A stretch of 64,000 bases of DNA from CBDCXE01 sp965223725 [NCBI: Nitrospinota bacterium] (GCA_965223725.1 CBDCXE010000001.1:248001-312000), one strand, 5' to 3'. Shown: positions 1 through 10,902, counted from the stretch's first letter. Notes: a model not told the origin generated them from the letters alone. Numbers and translations are program-made.

Positions 1-1080
1 CTTATACCGTCCCATCAGGACGTTAAGCACCGCCTGGGTGCCCACGATCTGTGATGTGGGTGTCACCAATGGCGGGTAACCCATATCTTTGCGGGTCTGC
101 GGCAGCTCTGCCATCACTTCCGGCATGCGATCCGCCGCGTTTTGCTGCCTAAGCTGCGATTCCAGGTTAGAGATCATGCCGCCGGGCACCTGCGATTTCA
201 ATATGTTCACATCCACACCTAAAAACGCAGTGTCGAATGCTGAATATTCCTTACGAACTTCCTTGAAATATTCCTGGATATCGATTAGCAGGTCCAGATC
301 GAGCCCGGTGTCGTATTCTGTGCCTTGCAGGGCGGCGACGATGGTCTCCGTCGGGCTGTGGCTGGTGCCCATGGAGAGCGACGATATGGCCGTGTCGACA
401 ATATCGATACCAGCTTCGATCGCCTTGGTTATGGTCATCAGCGCGAACCCGGATGTGGTATGGGTATGCAAATGAAGCGGTATGGAGACCTTTTCCTTGA
501 TCGCCGATACAAGCTCGAACGCCGCTGTTGGCGCCAGCAGCCCAGCCATATCCTTTATGCACAGCGTGTCTGACCCTAGATCCTCCACCCTCTGCGCCAG
601 CTCTATGAACAACTCCGTACTGTGCACCGGGCTGGTGGTATAGCTCAGTGTGCCTTGGGCATGTTTGCCGTTGCGCTTCACTGCGTCGATGGAGGCCTTG
701 ATGTTGCGCACATCATTCAGCGCGTCGAACACACGGAAAACATCGATGCCGGCTTCGCTCGACAGATCGACAAATTTATCGACCAGATCATCGGCATAGT
801 GGCGATATCCCACCAGGTTCTGGCCGCGCAGAAGCATTTGGAACGGTGTGTTCGGCATCACTTTTTTCAACGCGCGCACCCGCTCCCACGGGTCCTCGTT
901 CAGAAACCTGATACAAGCGTCAAACGTCGCCCCGCCCCACATCTCCACAGACCAGTAGCCAACCTTGTCCATCTTCTCTGCGATGGGGAGCATATGCTCG
1001 GTTTTCATGCGGGTGGCGAGCAGTGATTGATGAGAGTCCCTCAACGCAACTTCTGTGATATTTATCTTTTTTCCGGCCAT
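1..1080 (-). CDS. Pyruvate/oxaloacetate carboxyltransferase (OadA/PycB-like), 3' end outside window
   Basis: The reverse strand from the ATG at 1080 is open for 360 codons to the window edge, so the C-terminus is missing. The protein begins [18 protein letters not shown] and continues with [28 protein letters not shown] and [10 protein letters not shown]. These are the hallmarks of the HMG-CoA-lyase-like TIM barrel of the carboxyltransferase domain in pyruvate carboxylase subunit B and oxaloacetate decarboxylase alpha. This domain moves CO2 between carboxybiotin and pyruvate/oxaloacetate, using a metal ion. Whether a biotinyl domain follows cannot be seen. The gene stands alone on this side; the next gene upstream is more than 450 bp away. 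PycB and OadA cannot be told apart without the C-terminus and partner genes. Confidence 0.9.
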   Translation of the reverse strand, partial: MAGKKINITEVALRDSHQSLLATRMKTEHMLPIAEKMDKVGYWSVEMWGGATFDACIRFLNEDPWERVRALKKVMPNTPFQMLLRGQNLVGYRHYADDLVDKFVDLSSEAGIDVFRVFDALNDVRNIKASIDAVKRNGKHAQGTLSYTTSPVHSTELFIELAQRVEDLGSDTLCIKDMAGLLAPTAAFELVSAIKEKVSIPLHLHTHTTSGFALMTITKAIEAGIDIVDTAISSLSMGTSHSPTETIVAALQGTEYDTGLDLDLLIDIQEYFKEVRKEYSAFDTAFLGVDVNILKSQVPGGMISNLESQLRQQNAADRMPEVMAELPQTRKDMGYPPLVTPTSQIVGTQAVLNVLMGRYK

Positions 1081-1200
1081 TTTCAGTTTTCCATTATTTT
1101 TAGTAAATAATTTACATGTTTAATATTCCGAAGCGCCATCAAAGAAAACGAACAGCGCTCTCCGGTCACGACATCGGATTATCGCACGACCGCCCGCCAA

Positions 1201-1226
1201 AAACAACGCCATTATGGCGTTTTTAG
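1201..1226. terminator. Candidate bidirectional intrinsic terminator
   Basis: AACGCC (1205-1210) and GGCGTT (1216-1221) form a 6-bp stem around a 5-nt loop. An A-run lies on the left and a T-run (1220-1224) on the right, so it could end transcripts from either side. It would suit read-through from eno-ftsB. Confidence 0.5.
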
Positions 1227-1465
1227 CCCTGTCGGGATTAATGACGCTGCCCTTCTGTTTGGTTAGTCAATTTAACCGGCCCTTTCACTATATGAGAAAA
1301 AGACTGCCGGCAGTGAGCGTTAGCAAACGCTTCCTGCGCGGTTGAGGATATGCGTACCTGCGTCATTCCGAACTTTATGTGAGGAATCTCAATTTGCGCT
1401 AAGGCGCTCTGTGCCTGAACTTGCCTGCGGTCTTAGTTCTTAAAAGTGGAAGGGCCTGTTAAATC

Positions 1466-1520
1466 GGATAAGTGAATAGAAGGGCATATCCGCTTATCCC
1501 GGCAGGGTATTTGCCCTGCC
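1466..1520. terminator. Double hairpin just after ftsB
   Basis: GGATAAG (1466-1472) can pair with CTTATCC (1493-1499). GGCAGGG (1501-1507) pairs perfectly with CCCTGCC (1514-1520) around a 6-nt loop. There is no U-tract, so this may be an mRNA 3'-end protector rather than a true intrinsic terminator. A hairpin with the same CCCTGC/GCAGGG stem lies at 50915-50934. Confidence 0.4.
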
Positions 1521-1540
1521 CACGGCAGTGCCCATGGCAG

Positions 1541-1849
1541 TTATGGCGCGCCGGTCAGTTTGTCGATTTCCACGAATTCGTATACCACTTCGTTTGGTTT
1601 GACCAGGCCCAGGTTCTCCCGCGCGATCGATTCTACATAGGTATCATCGCTGTTCAGTGAATCCAGCTCATTGGTGATGCGCTCGTTGTCGCTTTCAAGC
1701 TCTTGGATTTTCTGATCAACAGTCGATATGGCGTCGTTGAGCTTCTGCACGTCACGCAACCCGCTATCCTTGTAATAGGCGGTGGCGGACGCGATCACGA
1801 AAAATATTATCGATAACGCCAGCAGAACTTTCGATTTGCCGAATTCCAT
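1541..1849 (-). CDS. ftsB: FtsB/DivIC-like septum formation initiator
   Basis: This 102-residue protein has an N-terminal membrane helix (about residues 8-25, VLLALSIIFFVIASATAYY), then a coiled coil with leucine/isoleucine spacing (about 30-70, VQKLNDAISTVDQKIQELE). A short C-terminal part contains the family-like ARENLGLVKPNE. FtsB-type proteins are bitopic divisome components that join FtsL and FtsQ/DivIB at the septum. The gene lies 19 bp downstream of eno on the same strand, the eno-ftsB order common in proteobacteria, which supports the call. Length fits the family (about 90-110 residues). Confidence 0.88.
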   Translation of the reverse strand: MEFGKSKVLLALSIIFFVIASATAYYKDSGLRDVQKLNDAISTVDQKIQELESDNERITNELDSLNSDDTYVESIARENLGLVKPNEVVYEFVEIDKLTGAP

Positions 1850-1868
1850 AGCTTAATTATGATCGAAA

Positions 1869-3173
<1,305 letters not shown>

Positions 3174-3266
3174 TTAATTAGTTACGAATTGCCCTGATAG
3201 ATTAGTCCAGTCGCAGGTTTTTATCAATATCCAGCCGGAAAATGTTTTGCCGAGCTGTTTTCAGTA

Positions 3267-3914
3267 TTAACGGTTCTTTTCGTGGCACTGCACGCAGGTT
3301 GCCGATATCCGGTTTCTGATTACCGTTATTCTGGACATAGAAGCATGTGGCGCGGCGCCGACCAGGTCTTTCGACCAACTTCGCATCAGCCTGACAAAAT
3401 TTCGGTATGTCCCGTCCGAAGTGTCGCCGAAGCTTTCTACAGATAAGCCCTGCTCTTTTAGCTGTGTCGATATATCTGCCAGGATAACTGCGCCGCGTTT
3501 AATTTTGTACCGGTCATTTTCCAAAATGCCGGTTTCGATCCTGGATAGCTGGTCCGCCAGTTCATACTTTATGCCCAGGTTCGAATAGTCAGATTCGATC
3601 CTCGGTCTGCGTGGCGCCGCATACCGGTAAACCTTTATATACGGGTAGTGGCGCTTCTTATAGTAATGGGGCTTACCATATTTAGGATAACCTTTGGAGG
3701 GATGATATCGCTCCTTTTTTTTGTGCGCCCTGGATGGTATTCTGTGCCTCAATGAGCCGGTTTTGTTTTGATATCGATCTTTGTAAACCGGGGCAACGCC
3801 CGATGCTCTATGCTCCATAACGACAGGTTTAGGTGATATGGAAAAGCCGGACCCGGAGAAGGCGGGCGCCGCCAGAATGATGACGCCTATAACAGCGATA
3901 AATATTTTCATCAT
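3267..3914 (-). CDS. Exported basic, Tyr-rich protein with C-terminal cytochrome c'-like domain
   Basis: The protein has 215 residues. Residues 1-20 form a signal peptide (MMKIFIAVIGVIILAAPAFS). Residues about 30-105 are extremely rich in Lys, Arg, His, Tyr and Pro, for example HYYKKRHYPYIKVYR. The last ~105 residues look like a short helical bundle ending in a haem-binding CVQCH, four residues from the C-terminus. A CxxCH at the extreme C-terminal end of a helical bundle is typical of class II (c'-type) cytochromes; the ligand and partner are unknown. The basic Tyr-rich linker is unusual. The gene is divergent from mqnE. Function is inferred from the motif only. Confidence 0.72.
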   Translation of the reverse strand: MMKIFIAVIGVIILAAPAFSGSGFSISPKPVVMEHRASGVAPVYKDRYQNKTGSLRHRIPSRAHKKKERYHPSKGYPKYGKPHYYKKRHYPYIKVYRYAAPRRPRIESDYSNLGIKYELADQLSRIETGILENDRYKIKRGAVILADISTQLKEQGLSVESFGDTSDGTYRNFVRLMRSWSKDLVGAAPHASMSRITVIRNRISATCVQCHEKNR

Positions 3915-4074
3915 TTTCTCCTGCCTTTTTCATGAAAAACAAAAGCTTCTCTCCATTATACCTGATACGCATTTATCTGGTCATTTAATCGATAAAACTG
4001 TATCTTTATTGTTAGACACACATACACAACCGGCCATCATATCTTTGATATTGAGATGCCAGAGGACGCTTGAA

Positions 4075-5169
4075 ATGATTAAAATAAATGACCGGAACCT
4101 GCTGCCGATCGCGGAGAAAGTTGAAGCGGGCGAGCGGCTCGATTTCGAAGATGGCCTGCTGCTCGACAGCACGCCCGACCTGCTGGGCCTCGGCGCGCTG
4201 GCCAATATCGTGCGTGAGCGGAAAAACGGCGACAACGCCTATTACATATCGAACCGCCATATCAACCATACCAACGTCTGTGTGAATAGCTGCAAGTTCT
4301 GCGCGTTCTCCGCCAAGGAGGGGGACGACAACGCGTACCTGATGCAGGTGGAGGATGTATTGCAACAGGCGCACAAGTATGACGGCGAGATCTTTTCGGA
4401 GTTTCATATCGTCGGCGGGCTCCACCCCACCATGGGTTATGACTATTATCTGGAGATGACCCGGCGGCTGCATGAAGATTTCCCGGATGTGCATATCCAG
4501 GCGTTCACTGCGGTGGAGATCGCCTACTTCGCCGAGATATCGGGTAAAAGCGTGCGCGATGTATTGCAGGAGTTGAAGGTTAACGGGCTGGGCTCATTGC
4601 CGGGCGGCGGCGCGGAAATTTTCGCCGATCGTATCCGCCAGAAAATCTGCCCGGAAAAAATCGACGCCGACCAGTGGCTGACGGTCCATAAAACCGCGCA
4701 CGAAGTCGGGCTGAACAGCAACGCCACGATGCTGTACGGCCATATTGAAAAGGCGGAGGATCGGGTCGATCATTTGATCTGGCTGCGGGAGGCGCAGGAT
4801 GAAACCGGAGGGTTCCTCACTTTCATCCCGCTGGCGTTCCATCCGCAAAACACCGATTATGAGAAGCTGCCCAGGACATCGGGCCAGATGGATATCCGGA
4901 TGATCGCCCTGTCGCGGCTGATGCTCGATAACTTTCCGCATATCAAGGCGTTCTGGATCATGATCGGCGCCAAGGTTGCCCAGCTGTCGCTGGCGTTCGG
5001 GGCGGATGATATCGACGGTACTGTCGTGGAAGAAAAGATCACCCACGCCGCCGGCGCCCTCACCGATCAGGGCATGGCCAAAACCCGGCTGGAGACGCTG
5101 ATCGAAGAGGCGGGCCGAACGCCGGTGGAGCGGGACACGGTCTACAACATCATCGGCGCCACCGCATAG
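4075..5169 (+). CDS. mqnE: Aminodeoxyfutalosine synthase
   Basis: This is a radical SAM enzyme of the futalosine menaquinone pathway that joins 3-enolpyruvyl-benzoate and SAM to make aminodeoxyfutalosine. The cluster motif is CVNSCKFC (CxxxCxxC), followed by the family-typical FHIVGGLHP, GLGSLPGGGAEIF and NATMLYGHIE. An open frame extends upstream to 3838, but the ATG at 4075 gives the usual start and a usual length (364 residues); the upstream part overlaps the divergent cytochrome gene. mqnA follows after 4 bp, so the two are co-transcribed. Other pathway genes (mqnB/C/D) are not in the window. Confidence 0.94.
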   Translation: MIKINDRNLLPIAEKVEAGERLDFEDGLLLDSTPDLLGLGALANIVRERKNGDNAYYISNRHINHTNVCVNSCKFCAFSAKEGDDNAYLMQVEDVLQQAHKYDGEIFSEFHIVGGLHPTMGYDYYLEMTRRLHEDFPDVHIQAFTAVEIAYFAEISGKSVRDVLQELKVNGLGSLPGGGAEIFADRIRQKICPEKIDADQWLTVHKTAHEVGLNSNATMLYGHIEKAEDRVDHLIWLREAQDETGGFLTFIPLAFHPQNTDYEKLPRTSGQMDIRMIALSRLMLDNFPHIKAFWIMIGAKVAQLSLAFGADDIDGTVVEEKITHAAGALTDQGMAKTRLETLIEEAGRTPVERDTVYNIIGATA

Positions 5170-5173
5170 ATAG

Positions 5174-5971
5174 ATGTCTTTTCGACCAAAAGTCGGCCTG
5201 CACGATTTTATCAATTCAAAACCGATACTGTACGCCTTCGAGCATGGCTTGATCGACGCGCCGTTCGAGCTGGTGATCGATACACCTGCGCGGCTGGCCG
5301 ACCGGTTTGCCGATGGCGAGCTCGACATCGCGCTGATACCTTCCATCGAGTACGCCCGGGCGGACGATCTGGTGATCCTGCCCACATTCTGCATCGCGTC
5401 GCTCGGCCGGGTGGGCACGGTTCTGCTCTTTTCCGATATGGGCGTCGAGGATATCGAATCGGTATGCGTCGATCCGAAATCAAGGACCTCCGTCGCGATG
5501 CTGCAGATCATATTCAAGGGGATGTATGGCAAGGATATCACCCTGGTCCAGGGCGAAGAGGACCCGGAGCTGATGCTGCGCTCCGCCGACGCAGGGCTGG
5601 TTATCGGCGACAACGCCTTCGATATCGACAGGGAAAACCATATCGTCTATGACCTGGGGGAGTTGTGGTATGAATATTCGGGGCGGCCGTTTGTGCATGC
5701 GCTGTTGTGCGCCCGGCAAGGGGTTGATTGGGGGAAAGCGATCGACGCGCTGGAAGAGGCTAAGCGGATCGGGCTGAAAAGCAGAGAGCTGATCGCGCGG
5801 CATGTGTCGAAGACGCCAGCGCAGGTGGACACGTTGATGGAGTATCTGAATTCGCGGATATTCTATGAACTGGGCGATAATGAACGGGACGGCCTGCAGC
5901 ACTTTTTGCAGCTGGCTAAATCAATGAATCTGTGCGACCATGACCAACTCCGGTTTTATACCGGAAGCTAG
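5174..5971 (+). CDS. mqnA: Chorismate dehydratase
   Basis: This 265-residue MqnA removes water from chorismate to give 3-enolpyruvyl-benzoate, the first step of the futalosine route. It has the periplasmic-binding-protein-like fold. Family features are FINSKPILYAF near the N-terminus, DIALIPSIEYA, SRTSVAMLQII and AGLVIGDNAF. It follows mqnE closely, supporting a two-gene operon whose product feeds the adjacent enzyme. Its last four bases overlap the end of the convergent methyltransferase gene. Confidence 0.94.
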   Translation: MSFRPKVGLHDFINSKPILYAFEHGLIDAPFELVIDTPARLADRFADGELDIALIPSIEYARADDLVILPTFCIASLGRVGTVLLFSDMGVEDIESVCVDPKSRTSVAMLQIIFKGMYGKDITLVQGEEDPELMLRSADAGLVIGDNAFDIDRENHIVYDLGELWYEYSGRPFVHALLCARQGVDWGKAIDALEEAKRIGLKSRELIARHVSKTPAQVDTLMEYLNSRIFYELGDNERDGLQHFLQLAKSMNLCDHDQLRFYTGS

Positions 5972-7068
5972 CCGATCGCCCGCTCCAGCACATTATCAGC
6001 GATCCACTCTATCACCGGTACGCAGACGGCGTCACCAAACCCGAACAGGCCGCTGCTCTCTGAACCGGGCAGGACAAAACTCTCCGGCGCGCCCTGCAAC
6101 CGGGCGTATTCCCGGGCGGTCATATAACGCGCGTTTATCTTGCCATTGCCGGCCGACACCAGTATCTGTCGGCTCGACCCGCCCCGCGGTGTGCGCAGGC
6201 AACCGCTGATATCATCGCGCCGAACCTCCGCTTGTGAAACGCCGTTGCGGATTCTGCGGTATACAGCCCGATATCTTGGGTTATATTTATCAGCCGCCAG
6301 ATCGAATAGCCGTTTTTTGTGCTTTGGATTCATCTGACCCAGTAACGATTTAACCTTCGTATCACTCCACCATCCGCAGGCTGGGCTTGTGTCAACTATA
6401 TCTGATATTGACCTGGAGGCGCCATCAGGCAGATATGGAATGTCTGTAAACCGCCAGTTCGCGCGGGGCGCCGATTCGATAACCCGTTGGACAGCGGCAG
6501 GTTTCAACCGCTCATCCCGCCGCTCGTAGTTTTGCCTGTTTTCCCCGGCCTCCCTGGTTTTCACACCCAAAATGAAAAGTCTCTGGCGGCTTTGCGGGAC
6601 GAACCATCGCGCGTCTATTGTAAAAATATCGACACGATAGCCAAGGCTGTTCAGTGTGGTCAAAATTTTGGCGATAGCCTTGCCCTTATCCATCGACAAA
6701 AGTCCCGGTACGTTTTCTATGAGCAGGAGCTCTGGCTTCGATCTCATTTTTTGTATCAGGTGGGTGAAACAGAAAAATGTTCCGGAATGGGCGCCATCGA
6801 GGCCGCCACGCATGCCGGCCAATGACAGGTCGGTGCATGGAAACGACGCCGTCGCCAGCGCGACCTTTGGGACAGACGAAGGCTTCAGGCTCTGTATATC
6901 ACCCACCACCAGGTGGGATGAACCGAAATTTTCTGTATATATGGCGACTTTCCTCGGGTCGTTATCATTGGCGAATTCACAGCTCCACCCTGCCCTCTCC
7001 AGCCCCAGACGCATCAGCCCGATGCCGGCGAAAAATTCTGCAAAAGTTTTTTCCGATGTCCGTTTCAT
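5968..7068 (-). CDS. DNA (cytosine-5) methyltransferase
   Basis: A C5-cytosine DNA methyltransferase of 366 residues. Motif I is EFFAGIGLMRLGLERAGW (SAM binding). Motif IV is ASFPCTDLSLAG with the catalytic Cys in PC. Motif VI is LLIENVPGLL and motif VIII is PQSRQRLFILG. C-terminal motifs IX-X are around EYARLQGAPESF and GDAVCVPVIEWI. The start overlaps the vsr stop (ATGA), so translation is coupled. Vsr endonucleases repair T:G mismatches made when 5-methylcytosine deaminates, so the pair forms a methylation/repair module. No restriction endonuclease is seen nearby, so it may be a solitary Dcm-like enzyme or an orphan of a lost restriction system. The recognition sequence cannot be read. Confidence 0.93.
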   Translation of the reverse strand: MKRTSEKTFAEFFAGIGLMRLGLERAGWSCEFANDNDPRKVAIYTENFGSSHLVVGDIQSLKPSSVPKVALATASFPCTDLSLAGMRGGLDGAHSGTFFCFTHLIQKMRSKPELLLIENVPGLLSMDKGKAIAKILTTLNSLGYRVDIFTIDARWFVPQSRQRLFILGVKTREAGENRQNYERRDERLKPAAVQRVIESAPRANWRFTDIPYLPDGASRSISDIVDTSPACGWWSDTKVKSLLGQMNPKHKKRLFDLAADKYNPRYRAVYRRIRNGVSQAEVRRDDISGCLRTPRGGSSRQILVSAGNGKINARYMTAREYARLQGAPESFVLPGSESSGLFGFGDAVCVPVIEWIADNVLERAIG

Positions 7069-7508
7069 GATTGCGAGGGCCTGGCGGTGACTGCTTTCAC
7101 CACCCGGTTTACGGCCCAGCCTGGCCTTCGTTTGATGTCACTCTCCCATATCCGGATAACTCTCCATCCGGATCGCCTCAACTTTGCACTGTTCGCCTTG
7201 TCCCGTTTGACATTGCTTTTTATTTTGCTGACCCAGTATTCTTTGTTCTGCACAGAAGCTAGCTGATCTTCCATGCTGTCAAACCCTCTTAACCGCCACT
7301 GGTTCCCATGCCAGTAATCGCCATCCACAAACACAGCGACCTTTGCGGAAACAAATACAATATCCGGCTTGCCCGGCAAATCATTCCGGTGGAGCCTATA
7401 CCGCAGTCCTCTGCCCCATAATGCTTTGCGCAAGACCAGCTCCGGTTTTGTATTGGCGCTTTTCACGGCCCGCATGGTCCTGGTAACAATCGAAACATCC
7501 CGCGCCAT
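7065..7508 (-). CDS. vsr: Very short patch repair (Vsr) endonuclease
   Basis: This 147-residue protein nicks at T:G mismatches produced by deamination of 5-methylcytosine. It matches Vsr throughout: the N-terminal TRTMRAVKSANTKPELVLRK, YRLHRNDLPGKPDIVF, the catalytic/metal region VAVFVDGDYWHG, and RSGWRVIRIWESDI near the C-terminus. It is first in a two-gene unit with the overlapping cytosine methyltransferase, its usual partner. Confidence 0.95.
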   Translation of the reverse strand: MARDVSIVTRTMRAVKSANTKPELVLRKALWGRGLRYRLHRNDLPGKPDIVFVSAKVAVFVDGDYWHGNQWRLRGFDSMEDQLASVQNKEYWVSKIKSNVKRDKANSAKLRRSGWRVIRIWESDIKRRPGWAVNRVVKAVTARPSQS

Positions 7509-7538
7509 GACAATATTCGCTTTGATTGAGAATGAACT

Positions 7539-8741
7539 TTAATCCGTCACAGGCATTGCCTCACCATCGCCTTCAGCAGATAGCAGAGTAGATGTCCTCA
7601 TCAGCCCTGCCGCAAAAAACGATGCTGCGATTAAAAACGCAAACAGCAGCCTGGTGTCTGTCCCGTTGAGCCAACCTGCCAAGAGCCCACCAACAAATGT
7701 GCCAGAAAATTGGCTAAGGTTGAAAACACCTATGATGGTCCCTTTATGGACTGAATCGGCCAGCTTGGAAACAGCCGCAGGCAATGTCGCCTCCAGGACG
7801 GAAAACCCGGTGAAAAATATCGCGAATCCGACAAGGGTCATCCATATGCCGCCGCCGATAAACAGAATTATATACGCCAGGCCCAGTGCAATCAGTGAGT
7901 TAACGATAACAACGCGCGGCGAGCCGGCGTCTGCCTTGCGTGATGAAAACATCATGGCCACACCGCCCATGAGGCTCAGCGGCAAATATATTTTCCAAAG
8001 CTCACCCATTTCAAAATGTTTGGCCAGTTTGAGCGGTACAGAGAAAAAGGTGGCGATCATACATATGTTCACCAGAAATCCGGTTATGTTCAACCTCATC
8101 AGGTCTGGTTGTGACGCCAGCTTAACTATCTCCTTCGGGTCGAACACCGTCTGCTTCTGATTATCCGGGACCGCAGCCTCCTCCAGCCATATGGCCGTTA
8201 TGAGCATGGCCGCCACAGATAACAGAGCCGCCGCCCAAAAGAGAAACGACACACCCGTGGCGCCACCGATCGCAGGGCCTATTATCATGCCTGTCACAAT
8301 CCCGGCGCCGATAGCGATACCCATGAAAGCCATCGCCATGTTTCTGCGCGACTCCTCCGTCAAGTCTGCGATCCAGGCAAAACAGGCGGACGCGATGGCC
8401 CCTCCACCTTGTAAAAATCGGCCGGCTATCAATATGTATACATTGTCTGTAACAGCGCAGATGACCGACCCGACACCAAACAACGCCAGGCCGAAGATTA
8501 CCACCGGTTTTCTGCCCAGCCTGTCCGACATATAGCCAAACGGTATCTGCAGAAAGGCTTGCGTGAGCCCATATATTCCAAACGCGACACCAGCCAGAAA
8601 GGCGGTGGAACCGGGCAACTGGATAGCGTAGACCGAGAATACAGGGATTATCATCGACAACCCCAACATGCGCAGGCCGATAACCGAAGAAAGCCCGGCT
8701 ATCGATTTTTTCTCTATAAATGAAAATTTTGAATTAGTCAT
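7539..8741 (-). CDS. Major facilitator superfamily transporter
   Basis: This 400-residue integral membrane protein has about 12 hydrophobic segments. The loop 2-3 signature GYMSDRLGRKPV is present and helix 4-5 shows GRFLQGGGAIASA. It resembles the drug/proton antiporter branch (YajR-like), but it lacks the C-terminal soluble domain of YajR. Substrate is unknown. The C-terminus ends in a short hydrophilic tail. It lies on the same strand as vsr-methyltransferase, upstream of them by about 30 bp, so it may be cotranscribed. Confidence 0.86.
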   Translation of the reverse strand: MTNSKFSFIEKKSIAGLSSVIGLRMLGLSMIIPVFSVYAIQLPGSTAFLAGVAFGIYGLTQAFLQIPFGYMSDRLGRKPVVIFGLALFGVGSVICAVTDNVYILIAGRFLQGGGAIASACFAWIADLTEESRRNMAMAFMGIAIGAGIVTGMIIGPAIGGATGVSFLFWAAALLSVAAMLITAIWLEEAAVPDNQKQTVFDPKEIVKLASQPDLMRLNITGFLVNICMIATFFSVPLKLAKHFEMGELWKIYLPLSLMGGVAMMFSSRKADAGSPRVVIVNSLIALGLAYIILFIGGGIWMTLVGFAIFFTGFSVLEATLPAAVSKLADSVHKGTIIGVFNLSQFSGTFVGGLLAGWLNGTDTRLLFAFLIAASFFAAGLMRTSTLLSAEGDGEAMPVTD

Positions 8742-8955
8742 TTCTATCTACATCAAATTTTATTTGAACCGATCTTGTATGGTACATCTTACAAACGATA
8801 TTCCCAACAAAAAATAGTAGAGTTATAATGCCGTTGCTACGAGCCTGGACAATAATGCGTATATGCCTGTCACAACAAGGTAATCTGCGGATGTCGCGCC
8901 TCCAGCATACAGCAGGCGCCTTGATCTTGTCGGCTTGCTGGGTTTTAATAGCGTT

Positions 8956-10341
8956 ATGATTGATTCAGCCACTTTGCGAAAACTGGAAGAGATATTCGGC
9001 GCGGATAACTGTTCCACCGAGCCGGAGGATATCCTGGCGTATGGCTTCGACGCCACCGGGGCGGAGAGCGCGCCGGAATGTGTGGTGTTCCCCACCTCCG
9101 CCCAACAGATCAGCGACACTTTAAAACTGGCCAACGAGCATAAATTCGCAGTCACCGCCCGTGGCGCCGGCACTGGGTTCGTCGGCGGATCGATCCCTGT
9201 CCGGCATGGGGTGACGTTGGTGATGACCCGGATGAACAGAATTCTTGATATCGACGAGGAGAACATGACCGCCACCGTGGAGACGGGGCTGGTGACCGGC
9301 AAACTGCAGGACGCAGTGGAAAAGCTCGGGCTGTTCTATCCACCCGATCCGGCGTCGCTGAAAACATCCACCATCGGCGGCAACGTGGCCATGGGCGCCG
9401 GCGGGCCGAGGGCGGTGAAGTATGGCGTCACTAAGGATTACGTATTGGCGCTGGAGGTCGTGTTGCCGGATGGCGAGATCGTGGACCTGGGGGCGCGCAC
9501 CGTGAAAAGCGTCGTCGGGTACGATATAACCAGGTTAATGATTGGCTCGGAGGGGACCTTGGGCGTCATCACGAAAATCATGCTGAAGCTTTTGCCGAAG
9601 CCGGAGACGGTCAGGACCATGCTGGCGATGTTTGACACGGTGGATGACGCGGCGAAAACTGTGGCGCATATAATAAAAAACCGGATCACGCCCAGAACGC
9701 TGGAGTTTATGGACAAGGCCTCGGTGGCGGCGGTGGAGAATTATCTGCAGGCCGGGTTGCCCACCGGCGCGGGCGCCATTTTGCTGATAGAAACCGACGG
9801 GCCGGCGGATGTGGCGGATGCTCAGATTGAGCAGATATCGACGATCTGCAACGATTTTCGCGCCATCGACATAAAGGTCGCCGTCAACGAAACGGAGCGG
9901 GAGCTGCTGTGGAAAACGCGCCGGTCGATGTCCCAGGCGATCCTTCAGGTGAAACCGACGAAGATCAACGAAGATGTGACGGTGCCCCGCTCGAAGATAC
10001 CGGACCTGATCGCGCAATTGGAAGCGCTGTCGGAGCGGGTGAACCTGCCGATTATAAATTTCGGGCATGCCGGGGATGGTAATATCCATGTTAATGTAAT
10101 GACAGACAAGAACAACGCGGAGGAGTATGAGCGGGCGAAAAAAGCGGTGGATGAAGTTTTCGAAATCTGCCTGCGGCTGGGCGGCACCATCTCGGGCGAG
10201 CATGGGATCGGCCTGTCGAAAGCGAAATATCTGGAATCGGAGGTTGGCGAAACCGGGGTGGAGCTCATCCGACGGATCAAGGCCGCCTTCGACCCGAACA
10301 ATATTCTGAACCCTGGCAAAATAGTGGCTGTAAAGGAGTGA
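8956..10341 (+). CDS. glcD: FAD-linked oxidase, glycolate/D-lactate dehydrogenase type
   Basis: This is a GlcD-like flavoprotein. The N-terminal FAD_binding_4 domain carries TARGAGTGFVGGSIPV and GGNVAMGAGGPRAVKYG. The C-terminal oxidase domain has NFGHAGDGNIHVNVM and SGEHGIGLSKAKYL and ends at NPGKIV. The enzyme would oxidise glycolate, D-lactate or a related 2-hydroxyacid and pass electrons to the quinone pool. The ATG at 8956 is preferred over a TTG at 8935. No iron-sulfur partner (GlcF-like) is adjacent. purE follows after 7 bp. Substrate is not determined by sequence. Confidence 0.87.
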   Translation: MIDSATLRKLEEIFGADNCSTEPEDILAYGFDATGAESAPECVVFPTSAQQISDTLKLANEHKFAVTARGAGTGFVGGSIPVRHGVTLVMTRMNRILDIDEENMTATVETGLVTGKLQDAVEKLGLFYPPDPASLKTSTIGGNVAMGAGGPRAVKYGVTKDYVLALEVVLPDGEIVDLGARTVKSVVGYDITRLMIGSEGTLGVITKIMLKLLPKPETVRTMLAMFDTVDDAAKTVAHIIKNRITPRTLEFMDKASVAAVENYLQAGLPTGAGAILLIETDGPADVADAQIEQISTICNDFRAIDIKVAVNETERELLWKTRRSMSQAILQVKPTKINEDVTVPRSKIPDLIAQLEALSERVNLPIINFGHAGDGNIHVNVMTDKNNAEEYERAKKAVDEVFEICLRLGGTISGEHGIGLSKAKYLESEVGETGVELIRRIKAAFDPNNILNPGKIVAVKE

Positions 10342-10348
10342 TAACCTG

Positions 10349-10834
10349 ATGGATGTGATGATTATACTGGGCAGTGATTCCGACCTGGAGACCGGCAAGG
10401 AAGCGACGAAAGTTTTGGAAACCCTGGGGCTGGATCACAGCATACATATCGCCTCCGCCCACCGGACACCGGACAAGGTGCGCGGGCTGGTGAGACAGGC
10501 GGAGGATAGCGGCGCGAAGGCGATCATAGCAGGCGCCGGGATGTCGGCGCACCTGGCGGGTGTCATCGCGTCGGAGACTCTGCTGCCGGTGATTGGTATC
10601 CCCATGGATGGCGGCGCGCTGAAAGGGATGGACGCATTGCTGTCTACGGTGAATATGCCGGGGGGTATACCGGTGGCGACCGTGTCGCTGGGCAAGGCAG
10701 GGGGCAAGAATTCAGCGTTGCTGGCGGCGCGGATCGTGGCGCTCAACAACCCGGACGCTAAAAAGAAGCTGGAAGATTATCGCAAACAGATGGCCGACAA
10801 GGTCGAAGAAGCGGACGTCAAGCTCCAAAAATGA
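10349..10834 (+). CDS. purE: N5-carboxyaminoimidazole ribonucleotide mutase
   Basis: Class I PurE (161 residues) converts N5-CAIR to CAIR in purine synthesis. Diagnostic motifs are GSDSDLETG at the N-terminus, SAHRTPDKV with the catalytic His, and AGAGMSAHLAGVIAS. The following VIGIPMDGGALKGMDAL and VNMPGGIPVATV are also typical. It is closely linked to the glcD-like gene; purK is not in the window. Confidence 0.97.
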   Translation: MDVMIILGSDSDLETGKEATKVLETLGLDHSIHIASAHRTPDKVRGLVRQAEDSGAKAIIAGAGMSAHLAGVIASETLLPVIGIPMDGGALKGMDALLSTVNMPGGIPVATVSLGKAGGKNSALLAARIVALNNPDAKKKLEDYRKQMADKVEEADVKLQK

Positions 10835-10902
10835 TACGAAATTCTATTTCATATACCTAGTGATCATAAAAGCCTGGAAACAAACCGTCCGGCTCAACGA
10901 TG

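Larger units (their letters stand above)
1081..1540. other. Intergenic region upstream of the carboxyltransferase, downstream of ftsB
   Basis: No gene is supported in these 460 bases. The stretch holds two hairpins, listed separately (1201-1226 and 1466-1520), and presumably the promoter of the carboxyltransferase gene, which reads leftwards. I saw no RNA gene. Confidence 0.6.

Noticed and set aside
5968-8741. Complete restriction-modification system
   Set aside because: Only vsr and the cytosine methyltransferase are seen; the third gene is an MFS transporter, not a restriction enzyme.
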